NCBI GenBank assembly: GCA_024516035.1
Contig: CM044966.1
Coordinates: 22,603,185-22,667,184 of the forward strand
Direction of reading: 5' to 3'
DNA: 64,000 nucleotides
From: Bactericera cockerelli
Taxonomy: Eukaryota; Arthropoda; Insecta; Hemiptera; Triozidae
Of the stretch, positions 1 to 10,705 are shown in pieces (position 1 is the stretch's first letter; each line of letters starts with the position of its first letter). The position numbers were made by a program, and so were the translations under genes. The notes under the pieces are model-generated. The model was not told the DNA's origin, searched no databases, and was given only the letters and a program-made list of their open reading frames with translations.

Positions 1-196
1 GGGGACTCAGGGGGCCAAATCTGTGATCCAAATACATATTGACCTTAGAAAAATTAAATACGTACTGCTAAAATTATATCTTAAAAAAGAGACAACTTGG
101 TACATTTACATTTTCCCAGCTTATTTAGGTACTTTTGTTATTCATAATGTTTCAGTAGTGTATGAACCTATACTTTCGTACAAAAAGAACTGATAT

Positions 197-738
197 CCCC
201 CCAAAAACACCACTTCGTGGTTAAAAAAAAGAAGAACGCCTCACTCAAAAGAATGATTATAATTAGCTAAAAATAAATGATATCAAATTGAGAACACCTT
301 ACCACCTTTCTTTCTACATCTCTGCACTCCTCTCTGAATTTATTCCTCTTATGTTTATCTTTCTTTATCTTTTCTAGGGATCATCCAAAACTTGATTTCT
401 CTTTAAATTTACTTGTTGCACGGCAATAAAAAATGGCGGTCGCGGTGTAATTTTCTCGTTTCAAATCAAATAAGTTCAGAAAAATCATACCGCGACCGCC
501 ATTTTTTACTGCCGTGCAACAAGTAAATTTAAAGAGAAATCAAGTTTTGGATGATCCCTAGAAAAGATAAAGAAAGATAAACATAAGAGGAATAAATTCA
601 GAGAGGAGTGCAGAGATGTAGAAAGAAAGGTGGTAAGGTGTTCTCAATTTGATATCATTTATTTTTAGCTAATTATAATCATTCTTTTGAGTGAGGCGTT
701 CTTCTTTTTTTTAACCACGAAGTGGTGTTTTTGGGGGG
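197..738. mobile_element. Foldback (palindromic) element 1
   Basis: A near-perfect inverted repeat with arms at 197-446 and 489-738 (about 250 bp each) and a 42-bp loop. The outer ends are runs of six C / six G followed by AAAAACAC and a CTTCGTG motif. It has no coding capacity. The same terminal motif occurs on the foldback at 24568-24997, so the two appear to belong to one family. A clean target-site duplication is not obvious. It is probably a non-autonomous foldback or MITE; the superfamily is not assignable from the ends alone. Confidence 0.85.
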
Positions 739-747
739 TCTATCAAC

Positions 748-1060
748 TCTCTCTAGGAGTCGGTATTTCTTGACGTAACTTCTCACTTTTACAAATTACT
801 TTGGGTGGTATGCAGAGTCCTCACTGTAGGGTATAGCTTGGGTCATTTGTCCCTTCAGCTGATTTTGTTATTCAGAGACGTTTGTTTGAAGTGTCCGTGC
901 GCATGTGCATTCAGATGTTTCTTTAATAAATAATTGTCAAGGTCGAAGTATTCCCTATAGCAAGCTCGGGTCCATCCTATAGGGATCTGTATACCAGCCT
1001 TACCCTCTGGGAGTCGGTATTTCTTGACGTAACTTCCCACTTTTACAAATTACTTACCTT
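748..1060. other. Direct-repeat-flanked segment with an unassigned short frame
   Basis: A roughly 50-bp sequence (GAGTCGGTATTTCTTGACGT and following) occurs at about 748-797 and again at about 1010-1060. Between the two, the minus strand is open for 61 codons (855-1040) with a reasonable-looking residue mix, but I recognise no family and see no supporting splice sites. It may be a gene fragment or repeat remnant. Confidence 0.3.
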
Positions 1061-1186
1061 GCACTAGTGAATAATTTTTTTGTGATCATTACAAAGGTCA
1101 AAAGTTTTTTTTACAAATAAAACACCTCATCCATATTGGTCATTGATGGCAAAGAGCCCCCCAATTTTTTTTCGGAAGGTGAACCA

Positions 1187-1232
1187 CAGAGCTCCAGGTT
1201 ACAAGTCCATCGCCTACTGAGGTCGATTCCTA
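1187..1232 (-). repeat. SINE family A fragment
   Basis: A short piece of the tRNA-like head of family A (ccaggttacaagtcc ... ctactgaggtcg). It is truncated on both sides. Confidence 0.45.
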
Positions 1233-1354
1233 TAAGGTACTTTTATGGTTTTTTTTTTAAAGATGAGTGTTTCACAGCCGTTTTTATTTCGTAGCCATGA
1301 AACAGGAGCTATTGTAGACGCTTGTGGTTTGTGCTGTGTTGTAGCTTACCCATC

Positions 1355-1525
1355 CCGGGGGAGCGTAGGGATCCGTTGGTTTGAATCCCACCCAGTGCAC
1401 GAGTTTTTCCTCATTAATTTGAGTTTGTGACCACATAATAATAAGACTCTGATTGTTAGGTGGTAGAAAACGCTCTGAGCATTAACCTTGCCTGGTGGTT
1501 ACCTTGCACTAAAGAGTGTTATTAT
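1355..1525 (+). repeat. tRNA-derived SINE, family B
   Basis: Contains the B-box-like GTTTGAATCCCACCCAGTGC, then a body with CACATAATAATAAGACTCTG and CGCTCTGAGCATTAACC, ending near an ATTATT-rich tail. Family B recurs about a dozen times in the window in both orientations; full copies begin with an A-box-like TGGTAGTCAAGTGGTTAACG. Confidence 0.65.
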
Positions 1526-1639
1526 TAAGATAGCAGGTTTGTGATTTTCCAGCGAATGGAGTTTGATAAAATTCCAGTCCTGATACTTATCCTTGGCAAT
1601 TGAAGGGGACATTAAACTCCAAAAATAGACTTTCTTAAA

Positions 1640-2165
1640 TTTAATATAGTATAGTAGTAGTACCTAGTATAAATATGATTGTATTAATTATAAAATAACA
1701 ATTGTTACAAAGGTTGGCAATTTTAAATAAAATAATGTAGACAGTTTCTGCTTAATATTAATACCTATTTTACAGAATTCATGAGAAAATTAAACTATCT
1801 GTAATTAAAAAAAAAGGTTAATAGGACTTTTTGAAAAATATAATATAAATTTATTGTTCATGACAATACAGAATATAAATTCACAACCCGATCCCCACCC
1901 ACATAACATTATAACTAGGTGGTTTTCTCAGAGCGAACCAATCAATAGTATAAAAGATATTTTTAATAATAGTCCAGGTAAAAAAAGATTGCTACAGGCA
2001 CAAGCAAATAATTAGGCACTCCAAATTTGAGAAATCAGTCTTCACATTACATACATCAACTCATCAGGTGCTCGTCAGGAGATTTTACGTAATAATATAC
2101 CTACTGGGTGTCTGTTGTCTTCTAAATATCAAATATTTTGAAGCATACAACCATGAAAAATAAAC
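1640..2165. other. AT-rich stretch, no feature seen
   Basis: No long frames, splice-bounded exons or recognisable repeats. A single degenerate copy of the CTACAGGCACAAGCA motif near 1992 relates it to the array that follows. Confidence 0.4.
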
Positions 2166-2215
2166 CCCTACACTGGAGGCCCTGATTCTCTAAAGGTGTA
2201 AATCGGGGTTATTAT

Positions 2216-2404
2216 TATTATTATGTCTACTAAGCTATACAGGCACAAGCAAGCATAATATACAGGATGTATGTCTACTAAGCTATACAGGCACAAGCAA
2301 GCATAATATACAGGGTGTATGTCTACTAAGCTATACAGGCACAAGTAAGCATAATATACAGGGTGTATGTCTACTAAGCTATACAGGCACAAGTAAGCAT
2401 AATA
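2216..2404. repeat. 48-bp minisatellite, about 4 copies
   Basis: The unit is tatgtctactaagctataca followed by ggcacaagcaagcataatat and about 8 more bases. As 48 is a multiple of three, the minus strand stays open and reads as a 16-residue repeat; this is a by-product and not evidence of a gene. Confidence 0.8.
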
Positions 2405-2811
2405 TGGATCTCGTATTTGTATATTTTTCTAACATTTCTTATTTCCGAGGCATGGTCGGACATATAATTTTTCTTAACCCTACAGTAGTTGTGATAAAAT
2501 ATTTTGATTAACACAAATATGATATCTTATAATTTGAGATATCCTTTTTTCCTCAATGAGGGAGATTACCTACCATGTTTGTATTACATCTATCCCAGCC
2601 ACTATCACTTAACTGTTAACTTAACAGCTGATATAAATGCCCTGTGATTGGTTGATATTACCACCAGAGGTCGTGAGAAGGGATAGTGTAGGATTAGTTA
2701 ATCTAATCTTGTTTCATAATTCGGGTCTTAGTCACTGTTGTCACTCGAAAAATAGTGGTCCCCTTCACGTAGGCACAAGTAGACTACATGTCTTAATGTG
2801 GAACTTTAAGG

Positions 2812-2870
2812 GTTGGGTGGAAGAGATTGCCATTTACAATAACCCCGCCCTTTAGTTAGGACATACGATT
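2812..2870 (+). repeat. SINE 3' tail, family H (AACCCCGCCC)
   Basis: The conserved block GGGTTGGGTGGAAGAGATTG ... AATAACCCCGCCCTTTAGTT recurs at 29214, 33834, 49735, 53505 and 61645, usually followed by an AATAAAG-like signal and a simple-repeat tail. It looks like the 3' half of an abundant retroposon. Confidence 0.55.
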
Positions 2871-2989
2871 TAATAATAATAAATATGCTCTTCCTGTCAT
2901 TCAGCGTGTGAACCTGGTTGCAAAACTTCTTTGCAACCTAGTGCCAACCCTTCTTCCTCGCAACCTTGTCTTTGTGGCAACCCTTCTTC

Positions 2990-3748
2990 ACAACCTAGTG
3001 ATGTTTATGCTTCTTCCCTCCACCCCTCGGAACCTTGTGATTGACGCAACCCTTCTTCACAACCTAGTGATGTTTATGCTTCTTCCCTCCACCCCTCGGA
3101 ACCTTGTGATTGACGCAACCCTTCTTCACAACCTAGTGATGTTTATGCTTCTTCCCTCCACCCCTCGGAACCTTGTGATTGACGCAACCCTTCTTCACAA
3201 CCTAGTGATGTTTATGCTTCTTCCCTCCACCCCTCGGAACCTTGTGATTGTGGCAACCCTTCTTCACAACCTAGTGATGTTTATGCTTCTTCCCTCCACC
3301 CCTCGGAACCTTGCGATTGACGCAACCCTTCTTCACAACCTAGTGATGTTTATGCTTCTTCCCTCCACCCCTCGGAACCTTGTGATTGACGCAACCCTTC
3401 TTCACAACCTAGTGATGTTTATGCTTCTTCCCTCCACCCCTCGGAACCTTGTGATTGACGCAACCCTTCTTCACAACCTAGTGATGTTTATGCTTCTTCC
3501 CTCCACCCCTCGGAACCTTGTGATTGACGCAACCCTTCTTCACAACCTAGTGATGTTTATGCTTCTTCCCTCCACCCCTCGGAACCTTGTGATTGACGCA
3601 ACCCTTCTTCACAACCTAGTGATGTTTATGCTTCTTCCCTCCACCCCTCGGAACCTTGTGATTGACGCAACCCTTCTTCACAACCTAGTGATGTTTATGC
3701 TTCTTCCCTCCACCCCTCGGAACCTTGTGATTGACGCAACCCTTCTTG
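2990..3748 (-). repeat. 69-bp satellite made from the lysozyme 1 coding end, about 11 copies
   Basis: About 11 near-identical 69-bp units abut the stop codon of lysozyme gene 1. Read on the minus strand in the lysozyme frame, each unit is exactly 23 codons: a KKGCVNHKVPR segment, a Gly/Lys/His-rich tail and a TAG stop. The last exon of the gene itself ends KKGCVNHSVPRPKKPKHH then TAG, so the array is a repeated copy of the gene's 3' coding end. A degenerate extension reaches to about 2908. Units differ by a few substitutions (for example GTGGC versus GACGC near 3248). Confidence 0.9.
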
Positions 3749-3753
3749 GCAAC

Positions 3754-4055
3754 CTAGTGATGTTTCGGTTTCTTCGGTCTCGGCACACTGTGATTGACGC
3801 ACCCCTTCTTCGTGAAGTCCACGTACGGGGCCACCTTCTCGGGGGTGTTACAGAACTGATAGGTCTCCCACGCCTTGAATCCGTTGCTGCGGAACTTCTC
3901 GGTGTCGGCCTTGATTTTGGCGGCGCAGCCGATGTCGTCCGCGAGATTGTTGTCGTGGAAAGAGGAGCACTTGGCGTTGCACCCGCCGCCCGGGCGCCCG
4001 CCCCCCGAGCACCAGAACTTGTCGTTGATCTGGTACATGCCGTGGACGCTGTGAC
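3754..4055 (-). CDS. Lysozyme-c-like gene 1, exon 2 (C-terminal)
   Basis: The 3' coding exon of a c-type lysozyme-like protein (glycoside hydrolase family 22 fold). The acceptor CTCCCCAG ends at 4056, and the exon joins exon 1 in phase 1, giving NNPGGHSVHGMYQINDKFWC across the junction. The QIN-x(3)-WC motif, the GGGCNAKC and DIGCA blocks, and FKAWETY are family hallmarks. The predicted protein is 171 residues: a signal peptide of about 25 and a mature part of about 146. That is longer than the usual 120-130 because of a basic Lys/His/Pro tail after the eighth cysteine. The catalytic Asp position (Asp52 of hen lysozyme, two residues before the Gly of G-x-x-QIN) appears to be Val. The catalytic Glu is kept in exon 1. 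It may therefore be weakly active or non-hydrolytic. The stop at 3754 runs directly into a satellite built from this exon. Confidence 0.87.
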
Positions 4056-4544
4056 CTGGGGAGATAATGGAGTAAACGTTTTTTTTTTTTTTTTTTCTTT
4101 CTTCTATGTTATTGTATTCTAATTTGTAATTATTTGTGTTGTATATAATATGTCCTATCAATAAAGTGTAAATAAATAAATAAAATAAACGTATGTTTAG
4201 TACTTTTTTTTATTTTTTTATTATCTGGCATGCTGGGGGACTATAAACAATTTCAATTTCAATTTAATTGTACTAAAAGATACATAATACTGTATGTGTA
4301 CAAACTTATACATGCTACAAATTAAATTAAATCTAAGTTTATATAATATTTAAAATAGGTATACTAGTTTGGAACAAAGAGCATTTAAATAATTTGAGGA
4401 CTAGACAAGCAAAAAAAAAATGTATAAAGACAAATAAAAACGAAAAACAGAAAAGGAACGAAAAGGTTATAGGAGGGAAAACACAAGGATGACTAGAAGA
4501 TGTGATTGAAGAACAGGAAGTAGACCAGCAGTCTGGCTGGGGAC

Positions 4545-4745
4545 CAGTTGATTCTAATTCTGATGTACGTCCTGATTTGAAGTAGTCAGGACGAGGGTTT
4601 TACCCTCCATTCGCTGGGAATCGTACCAGCTACCCAATTTAACCTCACGCAGCCTAGGTAGACCCGGAAATGCCAGCCTCGATTGTTGGATGGAACAGAA
4701 TTTTCGTTGAAAAGTCTGCCCCAACCGGGCTTCGAACTCGGGAAC
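4545..4745 (-). repeat. SINE family D (partial)
   Basis: Reverse copy of the family D body: ACCCTCCATTCGCTGGGAAT, CTACCCA and AACCTCACGCAGCCT, then a head with CCAACCGGGCTTCGAACTCG. The A-box end is lost. Confidence 0.6.
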
Positions 4746-4872
4746 TATACTATACTATACAATACAATACTATATATGTACTATACTTCAATTCCTGGTT
4801 GGAGCAGACTTTGGTAACATGAGCGCACCGGAAGGTATCCCTTACAAACAATTGTAACCAATTTGAGAATAC

Positions 4873-4955
4873 AAATTTTTGTCGCCACGGGGGATCGAAC
4901 CCGGGACCTTCTGCATGGTGAGCGAGTGCTTAACCACTGAGCTAATCGCGTGCTC
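4873..4955 (-). repeat. tRNA-like SINE head
   Basis: On the minus strand, GATTAGCTCAGTGGTTAAGC (A box) and GGTTCGATCCC (B box) sit at tRNA spacing. The stem pairing is imperfect, so I read it as a SINE head and not a functional tRNA. Confidence 0.45.
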
Positions 4956-4959
4956 AATT

Positions 4960-5076
4960 ATTATCTATTATTATTATTATGAGTTGTTCCCTACCACCCT
5001 ATTATTATTATTATTATTATGAGTTGTTCCTTACCACCCTATTATTATTATTTTTATGAGTTGTTCCTTACCGCCT
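4960..5076 (-). repeat. Triplicated splice donor of lysozyme 1 exon 1
   Basis: The genuine donor (exon end 5072, then GTAAGGAACAACTCAT) is followed in the intron by two more copies of the GGTG/GTARGGAACAACTCAT block, with exon-end equivalents at 5035 and 4995. They are separated by ATT/AAT microsatellite. Spacings are 37 and 40 bp. Reading through from exon 1 meets an in-frame TAA at the second donor. Confidence 0.75.
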
Positions 5077-5285
5077 GGATTATTCAGAATGGCGTTGGAG
5101 TTGAAGTCGGATTCTCTGTCAGCTAAGCACAACCAGGTTGGAATGTCCTTCTTGAGTATGCCGGGCTGTTTGCTTAGAAAGCTGCCTACCTCACAAGGTG
5201 TGAAAACTTTACTCTCGATTTCTTGAGGAAGCAGTGTGCAGTAGACGAGCACCACACAAGCCCCGGTCAGAGCGGTCAATCGCAT
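5072..5285 (-). CDS. Lysozyme-c-like gene 1, exon 1 (signal peptide and N-terminal)
   Basis: The start ATG at 5285 opens a typical secretory signal (hydrophobic ALTGACVVLVYCTLL). Cleavage is likely after ...QEIES, giving a mature start KVFTPCEV like the KVFxRCEL of the family. The IPTWLCLADRESDFNSNA block carries the catalytic Glu (Glu35 of hen lysozyme) in the right register, five residues after the Cys. Exon 1 ends at 5072 with a GTAAGG donor in phase 1. The same start, signal sequence and intron phase occur in lysozyme gene 2 at 24407, so the two genes are diverged paralogues. No TATA-type promoter could be fixed with confidence. Confidence 0.88.
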
Positions 5286-5559
5286 GGTGATGCTTTCCCT
5301 TTTTTTCTTTCGACTTTGTTAGCTTGGTAGATCTGGGGAATAGATTTCAGTCGTGTCAATGAAAGGTAATTTCTTTTTAAAGTTATATTATTCTGTGGTT
5401 ATTCACTTTAAATCTTCTTATATTTTTTTTACTGAAACCTGTGAAGTGAAATGTACGATATCTCCGGCAATGTTTTGATTAAAAATCTCAAACTTGTCCT
5501 AAAATACTGTTAATGACAACTATTTTTCGGAAATGTATGAGAAATAAAGAGGTTCCATT

Positions 5560-5715
5560 TAAGATTCCAAAGTTGACCACCCTTGGGACTGCCCCTGGTA
5601 AAGATAAAAAATCAGAACCTAGTAGAAAAGGTTTCCCCCTCGATATAGCTAATGGTTTTAGCTTTTCTCAAAATTTAAATCCGTTCTCTAGATATTTCGA
5701 GTGGCTCCTTTTTTG
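5560..5715 (+). repeat. Dispersed repeat ending AAATCCGTTCTCTAGATATT
   Basis: Shares the segment AAATCAGAACCTAGTAGAAA ... AATCCGTTCTCTAGATA ... GAGTGGCT with 21755-21905. It is probably a non-autonomous transposon fragment. Open frames here are incidental. Confidence 0.5.
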
Positions 5716-5979
5716 GATACCCCATTAGCCATTAGTCTCCTTGCAAAAGAAGGAAGAGACATGGTCTTAAATCGCTATCGCTCTGTCATTGTGAGGTTTT
5801 ATTATTATAACAACGCGGCAATGCAGCCTGTATGCTTGGAACTCTACCACATGTCAGTGATATGGATCAAAATATATACAACATTCAAGAGATGTGTTAT
5901 AGTAGGTATAAAAAATATTTTCCTAATTCTGGTTGAAAAAAAAATTAACATACCTACTGTGCTGTTATGTTATTTAATA

Positions 5980-6600
5980 TACACTGAGTGACAAATTTAG
6001 CGGAACGCATAGGTTTTTTCTCATACCGTGTGTATTTCTTATTGGACAAAAACATTTTTTTTTTTTTTTTTTTTTTTTTTTCTAATTGAGGAAATCACAC
6101 AAAATTTGGTACAGAGATAGCAAAGGCATGAACTCCAATTTTCATAACTGAATGAAGTACTTGTCACTGTCAACCTTTCCCATACAGGGTGTTGAAAAAA
6201 ACTGTTTTACAACGATTTTTTAAAAATTCATTATTTTGGATAAGGAGTAATATTGTCTTGTTTTAACTAATGATGCTCCTCATTCCTTTTTGTCTCAAAA
6301 TGTTGAGGTTTATGAACAAGTTTGTCAATATTCTTCTCAATCAAAAATATTCAATTTTGAAAAAAATCATCAAAAAATAGTTTTTTGTACACCCTGTATG
6401 TGAAAGGTCGACAATGACAAGAACTTCATTCAAATATGAAAATTAGCCTTCATGTTTTTGTTATCTCTGTACCAATTTTTGTGTGTGATTTCTTCAATTG
6501 GAAAAAATATGAAAAATATTTTTGTCCAACAAGAAGTACACACGTTTTTGTGATGGTTGAAACGGAGATTCGGAGAGTGGAAATAATTTCTGGAACGCAC
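5980..6600. mobile_element. Palindromic MITE-like element
   Basis: A long imperfect inverted repeat: about 6030-6195 pairs with about 6385-6545. Matching blocks include TGAAGTACTTGTCACTGTC / GACAATGACAAGAACTTCA and TTGGTACAGAGATAGC / TATCTCTGTACCAATTTT. The left edge, CACTGAGTGACAAATTTAGC then GGAACGC, resembles mariner-type ends such as those at 38057, but a matching right end is not clear. Confidence 0.6.
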
Positions 6601-6692
6601 CACAGGTCTACAAACTTGAAAAATTTAAATCCTGAGCTCATCAAAACTTACACCAAAATTGGGCTGAATATTGAGAAAAAATCGCGAAATTT

Positions 6693-6775
6693 TTGGTAGT
6701 CAAGTGGGTTAACGCGCTAGTCTGGTAATCCAGGTAGCGTAGGGATCCGTTGGTTTGAATCCCACCCAATCCATT
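6693..6775 (+). repeat. SINE family B head
   Basis: GGTAGTCAAGTGGGTTAACG (A box) and GGTTTGAATCCCACCCAAT (B box). Truncated after the tRNA-like part. Confidence 0.6.
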
Positions 6776-7364
6776 GAAAAAGGATGAATATTTGAGTTTC
6801 TAAGTAAAAAAACAACCCTTACTTACCGTTCCCAAGATATCGTGCTAACGGACGCACGCACGAACCAATTGCTGAAAACATTTTTTTTTGGTATCCTGAG
6901 ATTAGGATTCGTCCAGAAATGTAAAAAACGGGGTAAGTCAAATTTTTGACGTAAAAGCAAATTAGTATTATTCGGTAGGTATTGTTATAAAAGTGAGAAT
7001 TTTACTAGGTGTACTTACCTGTTTGTTTTGCTCGGAAGTGTTTCAAAAAGAATTGAGAACAAAGGTTCGAAAAAAAAATTAAAGTGCAATCAAAATAAAA
7101 ATATTTTTTACTAAAATATGTGTTTAAAAAATATTTCTTAGACCCGTGGGTCGCAATGGCGATTCACGGCGGCAATGTTGCAAGATTCTTGGTCACCTTA
7201 ACCTTCTGGTCCCTTGAACCAGAGATAAGGCTTTCTGCGTTTAAGTAGCTTTCTGTGTTATCAGTAGATTAATTATTCATCATCGCAGAATCTGAGCTCG
7301 ATTAGATCAGTGCTTTGTTTGGACAGCTTAACACGCTCACTGCCAATTAGAAAAATGTATTTTT

Positions 7365-7975
7365 ACTTTCCTTATCCTATAATAAGGAAAGTATTGTATT
7401 CGTCGAAAATTTGACCTACCCAGTTTTTCACATTTCTGGACGAATCATAGCTTCAGGATACCAAAAAAGTTGTTTTCAGCCATTGGTCCGTGCGTCTGTC
7501 TGTCTGTCTGTCTGTCTGTCTGTGTGTGTGTAAACAGGATATCTCAAGAACGGTAAGAGCTAGAGACTTGAAATTTGGTATGCAAATTAGTTTTATACAC
7601 CAGACGAACCACGAAACTTTTGGTTTAAATCGGCCGCATTCTGCGGCCGCAGGGCCGCAAATATTGGCCGCAACCGCCGCTTCTTTGAATTGGTTAAAGA
7701 TACAAAAAAAGTTAGAGAACAACATTTTCTCGGATTAAAAAAATAATAGGGGTCTATTCTCATCATTAATTTTTTGATATCTTGAACTTTTTGGAACCCG
7801 GCCCCAATTTACCGGTATTTTGGGGGGACCCGCTTGGACTAACTTTTTTATTATTTACCCTAGATGGGGGTTGCGACATATCAAATCCAATGATTTTAAG
7901 GTGCTGATTACGAATTTGGCACTGATTTTCAACTATCCGTAACCGTTGAGTCACCAGTGGCGGAATTCGACTTCT
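7365..7975. repeat. Dispersed non-coding element with a TCTG microsatellite
   Basis: Contains (TCTG)n at 7495-7525, a GC-rich block of NotI-like GCGGCCGC motifs near 7632-7680, and a terminal part (about 7730-7850) that recurs inverted at 37790-37970. The open frames on both strands are repeat-driven. The same organisation (microsatellite plus 'aaga acggta agagc' block) is seen in the elements at 23210 and 51272. Confidence 0.5.
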
Positions 7976-8117
7976 TTTTGGGGGATAAGGAAAGTCGTGT
8001 GATGTTTACACCAGATTTTTTTGTTGATGGGATTGATATAATTATATATTTACTTAACATTATATATTAAAAACTATATTAAAAAAACTAAAAACTAAAA
8101 AAAAAAAAAAAAACGCA

Positions 8118-8470
8118 GCCTCCGTGGCGTAATGGTTGTGACTACTGCCCGTAGTCCAGAGTTCCCGAGTTCAACTCCCGGCTGGTGCAGACTTTTCTAA
8201 GAAAATTCTGTTCCATCCAAACACGTGAGGCTGTCATTTCCGGCCCTACCCAGGCTGGGTGAGGTCAATGTGGGTAGCTGGTACGATTCCCAGCGAATGG
8301 AGGGTAAAACCCCCGTCCTAATCCAGGACGTTAAATCAAATAGAATCGTTGGCGTTAGGAAGGGCATCCAGCCGTAAAAAAAATGTGCCAAAACCAATCA
8401 ACCTCAACCATGAGGTTGAACAACGTCGACCCTGCTTGAGCGGGATAAGACAGAGTAGAAGAAGAAGATT
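8118..8470 (+). repeat. tRNA-derived SINE, family D (full length)
   Basis: The head has A box TGGCGTAATGGTTGTGACT and B box AGTTCAACTCCCGGC. The body, CCTACCCAGGCTGGGTGAGG ... GATTCCCAGCGAATGGAGGG, is shared with the 5S-derived SINEs. The 3' part ends TGAGCGGGATAAGACAGAGT then AGAAGAAG. About 350 bp. Confidence 0.8.
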
Positions 8471-9227
8471 AAAAAAACTAAAATCCTAACTACCTTAACT
8501 GGTTAATATAATAGCTTAGAATAAAATAAGTTACTAGCATTAAATTAAAAATAAAATAAATTAAAATTAAAATAAATTAAAATTAAAGTTTAAATTTTAG
8601 GTGCTAATGAGAATGGTAGCATTCCTGATCTTGCTAGGTCCATTACCCTGCCTGGAGGGAGGATCACTACCCTCAGTGAGTCCTCTTGGATACACCGCCT
8701 TATCAAACTATCTACTTGGTGTGTCCAAATGGAAACACTTGGCCCGGGTGCTAGAAATGGTCTGGCAGTGAACGTGTTCAAATGTCTCGTATGATTCATG
8801 ATGTGTAGGCAAAAGAACAACAATGAATCCTGTGGGAATGAAAGAATCTCACTTGGGTGAACAATGAATAAAGGTCTGTCTTTGTTTTCGGATGAAAATA
8901 CTGGGTAAACCATTCGCAATACTTACTTACCGGGGTTAAGTGGCAGAGAATGCCTAAGGCATTAACTTCGCCCCGGATTACAAAACAATTGTAATTAAAA
9001 AATTAATATTGTTCTTTATTTTTTTGTACATATTTCTAAGTTTTTTTTAAATTTATTGTTATTAATGTGTTGTTGTTGATTGTTTTGTAAAAAAAAAATG
9101 CAGTGTAAAAAAAAAATAAACTTACTTTCCGTGTCCAATTGTCCATGATGGTTGTGTCCTGTGGACGCCCAGAAGCAATTTTCTGGGCTCCTTCCATGTT
9201 TTTTTTTTTTCCCGCAATATAAAGATA

Positions 9228-9368
9228 TCATACTTCTTGTGTTAATCACTTTCGTGATATCACAATTACTCAAACTCGCTTTACTAAATCTACGCCGAAA
9301 CCGGGACTTGAACCACCGACCTCAAGGTTACAAGTCCGCCGCTTTATCGACCAAGCTACTGAGGTGGA
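9228..9368 (-). repeat. tRNA-derived SINE, family A
   Basis: On the minus strand the element reads CCTCAGTAGCTTGGTCGATA (A box), GGTTCAAGTCCCGG (B box), GCGTAGATTTAGTAAAGCGA, then GATATCACGAAAGTGATTAA. This is the most frequent SINE family in the window. Confidence 0.8.
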
Positions 9369-9573
9369 TTCTATCCGTAATATATTATTTTCCCAAATCA
9401 TCATTGGGAAGCATCCATTCATTCGTTCCTGTCCCCTTCAACACGATATCTCGAGAACCGTAAGAGCGAGATACCTTTTTTTTTAATTATACAAAAAGAA
9501 GGAATGCCGGGATACATTTCATAGCAGGATATAGAAGTTGAGATGAGAGAGGAGGAATTTCTTCACGAGCGCC

Positions 9574-10289
9574 TCTTACACTCAATATGCGTGCCAGTAC
9601 CACTTCTGTTTACGCCATTGCACTCAATATGCGTGCCAGTACCACTTCTGTTTACGCCATGGCACTCAATATGCGTGCCAGTACCACTTCTGTTTACCCC
9701 ATTGCACTCAATATGCGTGCCAGTACCACTTCTGTTTACGCCATGGCACTCAATATGCGTGCCAGTACCACTTCTGTTTACGCCATTGCACTCAATATGC
9801 GTGCCAGTACCACTTCTGTTTACGCCATTGCACTCAATATGCGTGCCAGTACCACTTCTGTTTACGCCATTGCACTCAATATGCGTGCCAGTACCACTTC
9901 TGTTTACCCCATTGCACTCAATATGCGTGCCAGTACCACTTCTGTTTACGCCATGGCACTCAATATGCGTGCCAGTACCACTTCTGTTTACGCCATTGCA
10001 CTCAATATGCGTGCCAGTACCACTTCTGTTTACGCCATTGCACTCAATATGCGTGCCAGTACCACTTCTGTTTACGCCATGGCACTCAATATGCGTGCCA
10101 GTACCACTTCTGTTTACGCCATGGCACTCAATATGCGTGCCAGTACCACTTCTGTTTACGCCATTGCACTCAATATGCGTGCCAGTACCACTTCTGTTTA
10201 CCCCATTGCACTCAATATGCGTGCCAGTACCACTTCTGTTTACGTCATTGCACTCAATATGCGTGCCAGTACCACTTCTGTTTGCACGA
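9574..10289. repeat. 42-bp minisatellite, copy 1 array (about 17 units)
   Basis: The unit is cactcaatatgcgtgccagt acc acttctgtttacgccattg, 42 bp. Variants are GCC/CCC/GTC and ATTG/ATGG. As 42 = 14 codons and the unit lacks stops in several frames, two plus-strand frames stay open for about 250 codons. Different frames are open equally and the unit is identical at non-coding and coding-looking positions alike, so I call it non-coding. Confidence 0.88.
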
Positions 10290-10705
10290 AGACACTAACA
10301 TTGAGTGCCAATAGAACTCACTTTAATTCACTAGCTCCTCTGCTGTGCACGTAAAACATACTAAAATAGATGATTTCTTACAAACACACCATGGCACTCA
10401 TATTGCGTGCCTATACTTAGTATAGGTGGCTTTACGGTAATGTACCAATAAAGGGCTGGGTGGAAGAGTATTATTGTTAAAACAAAGAACGCCAGACACC
10501 TTGACACATAATATCTCGTCCACCCAATATATACAATACTTAACGGAAAGCAAAAGCTGAATACAAGACTCCTTTGATTCCCATAATCAATGCAGAGATA
10601 GCACTCATGTTTTGAGGTAGAATATTTGCACATTATAACTGCATGAGTCAGCGTGGTCAAGTGAGTTAGCGCGCTAGGCATTATAATAATAATAAAAAAA
10701 GTTGT

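Noticed and set aside
2908..4122. 404-codon plus-strand frame with a 23-residue repeat
   Set aside because: It is the reverse strand of the lysozyme exon and its 69-bp satellite, open only because the unit is a multiple of three.
8590..8919. 109-codon minus frame (diverged counterpart near 11751-12024)
   Set aside because: Its counterpart in duplication copy 2 has a deletion and shifted frame, and no family is recognised, so a conserved protein is unlikely.
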